Source of the DNA: Tunturiibacter empetritectus
GTDB taxonomy: Bacteria; Acidobacteriota; Terriglobia; Terriglobales; Acidobacteriaceae
Assembly: GCF_014201375.1 (NCBI RefSeq)
Contig: NZ_JACHDZ010000009.1
Location: forward strand, 31,173-95,172
Length of the DNA stretch: 64,000 nucleotides
Reading direction: 5' to 3'
This document shows, in pieces, positions 58,571 to 64,000 of this stretch; the stretch's first letter is position 1, and every line of letters starts with the position of its first letter. The notes under the pieces were generated by a model. It saw only the letters and a program-made list of their open reading frames with translations. It was not told the DNA's origin and ran no database searches. A program made the translations under genes and the position numbers.

Positions 58571-61500
58571 TTACTGTGGGGACTGGTCGATGTGGTAGTC
58601 CACGCTTACAGTGTGCTGTATTCCATTGCTGTTGGCGGTTACAACTATCGGGTAGGTGCGGTCGAAGTAACCTGATCCGCAGCCGGTGAGGGTTCCGATG
58701 GCTCCGAGAGAGGACAGGATGAGCAGCGAGTGGATGATGAGGCGGGTGAGCTTGCGGCTGGAACGACGGGAGTAGCGCAGACCGAGGAGCGGGAGGAGGA
58801 AGAGGCCGAGCGCGATGTGGGAGAGCCGGCGCGAGCGATCCTGCGGCGACTCGAGTGAGGCGAGTTTGCGGGTTGCGACGGTGAGGGTGATGTCGGTTGG
58901 GCCGGCGTACTGGGCGATGGTCGACGGCGAGAAGGTGTAGGTGGCGAGGATGGGGCCGGTGGGGCTGGCGGAGAGGTTGATGACGCCGGGGTAGTATCCG
59001 CCGGTGGGGGAGACATGGAAGGTGTACAGGCGGGTGCTGCCGTAGATGCCTTCGACGGTCTGGGCGCTGGTGAGGACGATGGTGAAGTCGAGAGGCGCGA
59101 CGTTGATCGTGTTCGCGCCCGATGCGGCGGAGGCAGTGCTTGAGCTGAAGTCGGTGTCTCCGCTATAGACGGCTGTGATGGTATGGACGCCTACGGAGAG
59201 GGACGTCGTGGAGAAGGTAGCAACATCACTGCTGCTGAGGGTAGCCGTGTTGACCTGGGTGCCGTTATCAAAGAAGGTGACGGTTCCAGTCGGTGTTCCA
59301 GAGGTTGTGGAGGCGACATTGGCGGTGAAGGTTACGGGCAGAGCGAAAACGGTGCTGGTTGTGCTGAGGCTGAGCGTTGTGATGGCGGGTGCTTTGGTGA
59401 TCGTCATCACACCGTTCTGCACGGTCTGGAGGTAATCGGTGACGTTGGTTCCGGTAGCGGCAGGAATGATGGGGTACTGTCCTGGTTGAGAGAGCGTGCT
59501 TGCGGAGTTGGAGAAGATTTCAGTGAAGGTATCGCCGTCGAGGGCGCCAGTGATGGTGCCGGTGAAGACGGGGTTGGGAGTGCCGTAGAGCTTGGTGAAG
59601 CTGTTGGCTGTGACGATGAGTGTGGCTTGGCCGATGGTGAGGGTTCCGTTGGAGTAGACAACGTTGTAGTCGCTGAGATTGGTGCCGGTGGCTACGGGGA
59701 TGATCGGGTAAGTTCCGATTTGTGAACTAATTGTGGCGGGGGTGCTTTCGGTGACGGTGAAGGTATCGCCGTTGACTGCGCCTGCGGTGGTGGCTGTGAA
59801 GTCCGGATTGGCGATGCCATACTCGCGGCTAGCGTTTGCGGCTGTGACTGTGAGGGTAGCCTGGGTGACGGTAAGGACTCCGGGGGTATAGATCACGTTG
59901 TAGTCGCTGAGGTTTGTCCCCGTAGCGACAGGCACGATTGGATAGGCGCCGACCGGCGAGGTTGGGGTGGCGGAGGTGGACTCGGTGAAGACGAAGGTGT
60001 CGCCGTTGACCGCGCCGGTGGATGTTGCCGAGAGGACGGGGTTTGCAGAGCCGTAGATGCGGCTGGTGCTTCCGGCGGTGACGGTCAGGGTTGCCTGGCC
60101 GATGGTGAGGGTTCCGTTGTTGTATACGACGGTGTAGTTGCTGAGGTTTGACCCGGCGGCCGTAGGAACGATGGGGTAAGCGCCTATGGGTGACGCGGGA
60201 GTGGCGGTGGTGGTTTCGGTGTAGGTGAAGGTGTCGTTGTTTTCGACTCCGGTGGCCGAGGCGGTGAAGGTGGGATTAGGAGATCCGTAGGTGCGGTTGG
60301 CGTCAGCGGCGGTGACGGTCAGGGTCGCCTTGCCTATGGTCAGGGTTCCGTTGGTGTAGACGACGTTGTAATCGCTGAGGTTGGTACCAGAGGCCAGCGG
60401 TACGATCGGATAGGTGCCAACGGGGGACGCTGCAGTTGCAGTCGTTGTTTCGCTGAAGGTGAAGATGTCACCGTTCTGCGCGCCAGTTGCGGATGCGGAG
60501 AACATGGGGTTCGGAGCGCCATAAGTGCGGTTCGCATCGGCAGCGGTGACGGTGAGGGTGGCCTGGGTGATGGTGAGAGTGCCGTTGTCATAGACGACGT
60601 TGTAGTCGCTGAGGTTGGTGCCAGAGGCCAGTGGAACGATAGCGTAAGTTCCTACAGGCGAGGTTGCGGTGGCCGAAGTGCTCTCGGTGAAGGTGAAGGT
60701 GTCGCCGTTGACTGCACCAGACGCAGAAGCGGAGAAGGCTGGGTTAGTAGCGCCGTATGTTCTGCTGGCGTTCGCGGCTGTGACCGTGAGAGTAACTTGA
60801 GTGACGGTGAGTGTTCCGTTGGCGTAGACGACGTTGTAGTCGGCGATGTTGGCGCCTGTTGCGGTGGGAACGATTGGATAAGTACCAACAGGAGAGGTTG
60901 CGGTGGCCGAAGTGCTCTCAGTGAAGGTGAAGGTATCGCCGTTCTGCGCGCCGGTTGCGGATGCGGAGAAGGCTGGATTCGCTGCACCGTAAGTACGGTT
61001 GGCGTCTGCAGCGGTGACGGTCAGGGTTGCCTTGCCGATGGTGAGAGTTCCGTTGACGTAGGTCACGTTGTAGTCGGCGATGTTGGCGCCTGTGGCTACG
61101 GGGGTGATGGCGTAGGTGCCAGGGGCAGACGCTATGGTTGCCGGGGTGCTCTCGGTGAAGGTGAAAGTGTCACCGTTCTGCGCTCCGGTGGCGGATGCGG
61201 AGAAGGTTGGGTTGGGCGTTCCGTAGGTACGGTTGGCGTCAGCTGCGGTGACGGTGAGGGTCGCCTTGCCGATGGTGAGAGTTCCGTTGTCGTATACGAC
61301 GGTGTAGTTGTTGAGGTTTGCCCCGGCGGCCGTTGGAACAATTGGATAAGTGCCTATGGGCGATGCGGTAGTGGCTGTGGTGGTTTCGGTGTAGGTGAAG
61401 CTATCGCCGTTTTGTGCGCCGGTGGCGGATGCGGAGAAGGTTGGGTTGGGGATTCCGTAAGTACGGTTGGCGTCAGCTGCAGTGACGGTCAAGGTCGCCT

Positions 61501-64000
61501 TGCCGATGGTGAGAGTTCCGTTGTTGTATACGACGGTGTAGTTGCTGAGGTTTGCCCCGGCGGCCGTTGGAACGATTGGATAAGTGCCTATGGGCGATGC
61601 GGTGGTGGCTGGGGTGGTTTCGGTGTAGGTGAAGCTGTCGCCGTTCTGTGCGCCGGTTGCGGAAGCAGAGAAGGTTGGATTTGGCGTTCCGTAAGTACGG
61701 TTGGCGTCTGCTGCGGTGACGGTCAGGGTTGCCTTAGTGATGGTGAGGGTCCCGTTGTCGTAGACCACGGTGTAGTTGCCGAGGTTGGCTCCTGTTGCGA
61801 CAGGAATGATCGGGTACGTGCCTGCGGGAGAAGCGGGGGTTGCAGAGGTGCTCTCGGTGAAGGTGAAGGTGTCGCCGTTCTGTGCACCGGTTGCGGAAGC
61901 GGAGAAAGTTGGATTTGGTGTTCCGTAAGTCCGGTTGGCATCTGCGGCGGTGACGGTCAGGGTTGCCTGGCCGACGGTGAGGGTTCCGTTGACATAGGTG
62001 ACATTGTAGTTCGCAAGATTCGCACCGGATGCAGTGGGGACGATGGGGTAGTTTCCGATGGGGGAAGTCGTAGTTGCGGAGGTGCTCTCGGAGAAGGTGA
62101 AGCTGTCGCCGTTCTGTGCACCGGTTGCAGAAGCGGAGAAGGTTGGGTTCGCGGCGCCGTAGGCGCGCGTTGCGTTCGCGGCGGTGACGGTGAGTGTGGC
62201 CTGGCCGATGGTAAGGGTTCCGTTGACGTAGGTGACGGTATAGTTCGAAAGATTCGCGCCGGATGCAGTGGGGATGATGGGATAGTTTCCGATGGGCGAA
62301 GTCGTAGTTGCGGCGGTGCTCTCGGAGAAGGTGAAGCTGTCGCCGTTCTGTGCGCCGACGGCGGATGCGGAGAAGGTTGGGTTGGGGGCGCCGTAGGCTC
62401 GGGTTGCGTTTGCAGCGGTGACGGTCAGTGTTGCCTGGCCGATGGAAAGGGTTCCGTTGACGTAGACGACGTTGTAGTTCGCAATGTTCGTTCCTGTTGC
62501 GACAGGGATGATCGGATAGGTCCCGACTGGGGATGAGCTTGTGGCGGGAGTGCTTTCGGTGAAGGTGAAGGTGTCGCCGCTGGCTGCGCCGGCTGCGGAT
62601 GCGGAGAACGTCGGGTTTGCGGCACCGAAGGCGCGACTGGCGTCGGCTGCGGTGACGGTGAGGGTGGCCTGTGTGATGGTGAGGGTTCCATTGACGTAGA
62701 CCACGTTGTAGTCGGAGAGATTGGCTCCGCTGGCGACGGGGACAATCGAGTAGGTTCCAGTTGGCGAAGAGGGTGTGGCGGTGGTGGTCTCAGTGAAGGT
62801 GAAGGTGTCGCTGTTCTGTGCGCCGGTTGCGGATGCAGAGAAGGTTGGGTTCGCGGCGCCGTAAGCTCGGGTTGCGTTCGCGGCTGTGACGGTCAGGGTC
62901 ACTTTGCCGATAGTTAAGGTTCCATCGGTGACGTTGACGGTGTAGTTCGACAGTGCTGTACCAATTGGAGCAGGAACGATGGGGTAGGTTCCCGCGGGAG
63001 AGCTAGTTGTGGCGGTTGTCGAGAAGCTCTCGGTAAAGGTGTCGCCGTTGACCGCGCCGGTAATGGTTCCGGTAAACGTCGGGTTGGCGCTTCCGTAGGC
63101 GCGGGTGGCGTTGCTGGCGGTGACGGTGAGGACGGCCGGGGTGATGGTGATGTTGGCGGTGGCGGACTGGCTGGGGTAGTCGGTGGTGTCGGTGGGGGTG
63201 AAGGTGGCGATGACCGCGACGGCGGGGCCGACCTGGAGGACACCGGAGGGGCTGTAGGAGAAGGAGCCGGCGATGGAGCTGGAGGCGGTGAGGGTGGGGG
63301 AGCCGAGGGCGGTGCCGTAGACCGCGGACTGGCTCTTCCAGGTGATGGTGTAGCTGGAGGTGGTGGCCTGGGTGATGGTGAGGGTTCCGGGGGCGAAGGC
63401 GAAGGTGTAGTTCTTGGCGGCGAGGGTGCCCAGGGTAGCGGTGATGGGGTAGGTGGTTCCGGCCTGGGAGGTGGGGGTGTCGGTGGCGGTGATGCTGGCG
63501 GAGCCGGTGACGGCCGAGGCCAGGGTGTCGCCGTTGACCAGGCCGGAGATGGCGTCGGTGAAGGTGGGGTCAGGGGTGCCGTAGGCGCGGGTGGCGTTGC
63601 TGGCGGTGACGGTCAGGACGGCGGGGGTGATGGTGATGTTGGCGGTGGCGGTCTGGGTGGGGTAGTCGGTGGTGTCGGTGGGGGTGAAGGTGGCGACGAC
63701 CGCGACGGCGGGTCCGACCTGGAGGACGCCGGAGGGGCTATAGGCGAAGCTGCCGGCGATGGAGCTGGAGGCGGTGAGGGTGGGGGAGCCGAGGGCGGTG
63801 CCGTAGACCGCGGACTGGCTCTTCCAGGTGATGGTGTAGCTGGAGGTGGTGGCCTGGGTGATGGTGAGGGTTCCGGGGGCGAAGGCGAAGGTGTAGTTCT
63901 TGGCCGCCAGGGTGCCCAGGGTGGCGGTGATGGGGTAGGTGGTTCCGGCCTGGGAGGTGGGGGTGTCGGTGGAGGTGATGGAGGCGGATCCGGTGACGGC
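58571..64000 (-). CDS. Giant MBG/Ig-repeat surface protein (N-terminus beyond the window)
   Basis: The reverse frame is open from the stop at 58571 to the right edge, at least 1809 codons. The part from about 59400 to 63100 is a run of MBG-type domains of about 78 residues, each starting (A)TLTVTAAxAxRxYG and ending NGTLTI. I count 16 in a row. Beyond that are 162-residue units that add a segment (ATTSSYTITWKSQSAVYG to PTDTTDYP) to an MBG domain. After the array comes an Ig-like domain (TPTGTVTFFDNGTQVNTATL). Next are a Pro-rich segment, a helix (HIALGLFLLPLLGLRYSRRS) and a second helix ending LTGCGSGYF. An Ig-like tail closes the protein. It is probably a cell-surface adhesin or matrix protein. 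Confidence 0.88.
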   Translation of the reverse strand, partial: AVTGSASITSTDTPTSQAGTTYPITATLGTLAAKNYTFAFAPGTLTITQATTSSYTITWKSQSAVYGTALGSPTLTASSSIAGSFAYSPSGVLQVGPAVAVVATFTPTDTTDYPTQTATANITITPAVLTVTASNATRAYGTPDPTFTDAISGLVNGDTLASAVTGSASITATDTPTSQAGTTYPITATLGTLAAKNYTFAFAPGTLTITQATTSSYTITWKSQSAVYGTALGSPTLTASSSIAGSFSYSPSGVLQVGPAVAVIATFTPTDTTDYPSQSATANITITPAVLTVTASNATRAYGSANPTFTGTITGAVNGDTFTESFSTTATTSSPAGTYPIVPAPIGTALSNYTVNVTDGTLTIGKVTLTVTAANATRAYGAANPTFSASATGAQNSDTFTFTETTTATPSSPTGTYSIVPVASGANLSDYNVVYVNGTLTITQATLTVTAADASRAFGAANPTFSASAAGAASGDTFTFTESTPATSSSPVGTYPIIPVATGTNIANYNVVYVNGTLSIGQATLTVTAANATRAYGAPNPTFSASAVGAQNGDSFTFSESTAATTTSPIGNYPIIPTASGANLSNYTVTYVNGTLTIGQATLTVTAANATRAYGAANPTFSASATGAQNGDSFTFSESTSATTTSPIGNYPIVPTASGANLANYNVTYVNGTLTVGQATLTVTAADANRTYGTPNPTFSASATGAQNGDTFTFTESTSATPASPAGTYPIIPVATGANLGNYTVVYDNGTLTITKATLTVTAADANRTYGTPNPTFSASATGAQNGDSFTYTETTPATTASPIGTYPIVPTAAGANLSNYTVVYNNGTLTIGKATLTVTAADANRTYGIPNPTFSASATGAQNGDSFTYTETTTATTASPIGTYPIVPTAAGANLNNYTVVYDNGTLTIGKATLTVTAADANRTYGTPNPTFSASATGAQNGDTFTFTESTPATIASAPGTYAITPVATGANIADYNVTYVNGTLTIGKATLTVTAADANRTYGAANPAFSASATGAQNGDTFTFTESTSATATSPVGTYPIVPTATGANIADYNVVYANGTLTVTQVTLTVTAANASRTYGATNPAFSASASGAVNGDTFTFTESTSATATSPVGTYAIVPLASGTNLSDYNVVYDNGTLTITQATLTVTAADANRTYGAPNPMFSASATGAQNGDIFTFSETTTATAASPVGTYPIVPLASGTNLSDYNVVYTNGTLTIGKATLTVTAADANRTYGSPNPTFTASATGVENNDTFTYTETTTATPASPIGAYPIVPTAAGSNLSNYTVVYNNGTLTIGQATLTVTAGSTSRIYGSANPVLSATSTGAVNGDTFVFTESTSATPTSPVGAYPIVPVATGTNLSDYNVIYTPGVLTVTQATLTVTAANASREYGIANPDFTATTAGAVNGDTFTVTESTPATISSQIGTYPIIPVATGTNLSDYNVVYSNGTLTIGQATLIVTANSFTKLYGTPNPVFTGTITGALDGDTFTEIFSNSASTLSQPGQYPIIPAATGTNVTDYLQTVQNGVMTITKAPAITTLSLSTTSTVFALPVTFTANVASTTSGTPTGTVTFFDNGTQVNTATLSSSDVATFSTTSLSVGVHTITAVYSGDTDFSSSTASAASGANTINVAPLDFTIVLTSAQTVEGIYGSTRLYTFHVSPTGGYYPGVINLSASPTGPILATYTFSPSTIAQYAGPTDITLTVATRKLASLESPQDRSRRLSHIALGLFLLPLLGLRYSRRSSRKLTRLIIHSLLILSSLGAIGTLTGCGSGYFDRTYPIVVTANSNGIQHTVSVDYHIDQSPQ
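59400..63100 (-). repeat. Array of about 16 near-identical MBG repeats (about 234 bp each)
   Basis: Units such as those starting at about 61250, 61490 and 61730 share long identical stretches at the DNA level (for example gccgttctgtgcgccggttgcgg). The high identity points to recent expansion or homogenisation. Unit number could vary between strains. Confidence 0.85.
63111..64000 (-). repeat. 486-bp tandem repeat (162 codons), nearly two units in view
   Basis: The block starting at 63111 (ttgctggcggtgacggt) recurs at 63597 with only scattered changes, so the period is 486 bp. Each unit codes an MBG domain plus a linker domain. The second unit is cut by the window edge. Confidence 0.9.

Noticed and set aside
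60797..62536. 579-codon forward frame rich in Gly, Cys and Val within the MBG gene
   Set aside because: It is produced by the repeated codons of the reverse-strand MBG array. The MBG reading has clear domains.
59400..64000. Regular repeats that could be mistaken for a CRISPR array
   Set aside because: Units are about 234 bp and 486 bp, stay in one reading frame and code protein domains. There are no short repeats with unique spacers and no cas genes.

Overview
This 64 kb window looks like a chromosomal segment of an Acidobacteriota soil bacterium, most likely class Terriglobia (Granulicella, Edaphobacter and Terriglobus are the kind of relatives to test). The pointers are moderately high GC, an 'acidobacterial duplicated permease' (ADOP-type) ABC permease, a family of Cys/His-motif hypothetical proteins of a kind I associate with these genomes, a large MBG-repeat surface protein and many short hairpin repeats between genes. 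This is inferred from protein style; no rRNA or tRNA gene is present to confirm it.

Layout. 1-14.2 kb is mixed housekeeping and small secreted proteins: a DUF5996 protein cut by the left edge, a DUF4440 protein, dUTPase (dut), a rhomboid-like protein that has lost its catalytic His, DUF1905, an M28 peptidase, an orphan LysW-like carrier, a ferritin-like protein, galU, a DUF885 hydrolase, a cupin and DUF3224. 14.2-32 kb holds mfd, a tandem pair of orphan sugar-binding lipoproteins, a quinone-oxidoreductase-like MDR, a formate/nitrite channel, ligA, a Tat-exported glucoamylase-family protein facing a LacI regulator, an EF-G-like GTPase and two convergent CPBP membrane proteases whose 3' ends overlap. 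32-35.8 kb is a two-gene NHEJ operon (ku-ligD). 35.9-46.5 kb is one long run: HlyD adaptor, ABC ATPase, a permease remnant, an ADOP permease, a second ABC ATPase, a TolC-like channel, a sigma-54 activator and its histidine kinase. This reads as a tripartite exporter with its own two-component system. 46.6-52.7 kb holds a cyclic-nucleotide-binding/DUF1003 protein and the kdp potassium-pump operon (a small leader protein, then kdpF-A-B-C). 53-64 kb holds a carboxylesterase, a GH31 alpha-glucosidase, an outer-membrane beta-barrel protein and the C-terminal part of a very large MBG-repeat protein that runs off the right edge.

The most notable non-coding content is a dispersed palindromic repeat, with six copies found by eye. 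Two are full head-to-head inverted structures of about 190-220 bp and four are half-elements, most lying beside gene ends. A second, composite repeat of about 170 bp (GGGGTCCC box, GGGTTGCyTGCAGATTC box, terminator-like hairpin) occurs twice in the same orientation, at 3.2 kb and 52.7 kb.

No CRISPR array, prophage, insertion sequence, rRNA or tRNA gene was recognised. I see no single operon that is clearly a new biological system. The best candidates for something undescribed are the palindromic repeat family, the composite repeat, the orphan LysW-like carrier and the exporter operon with its permease remnant.
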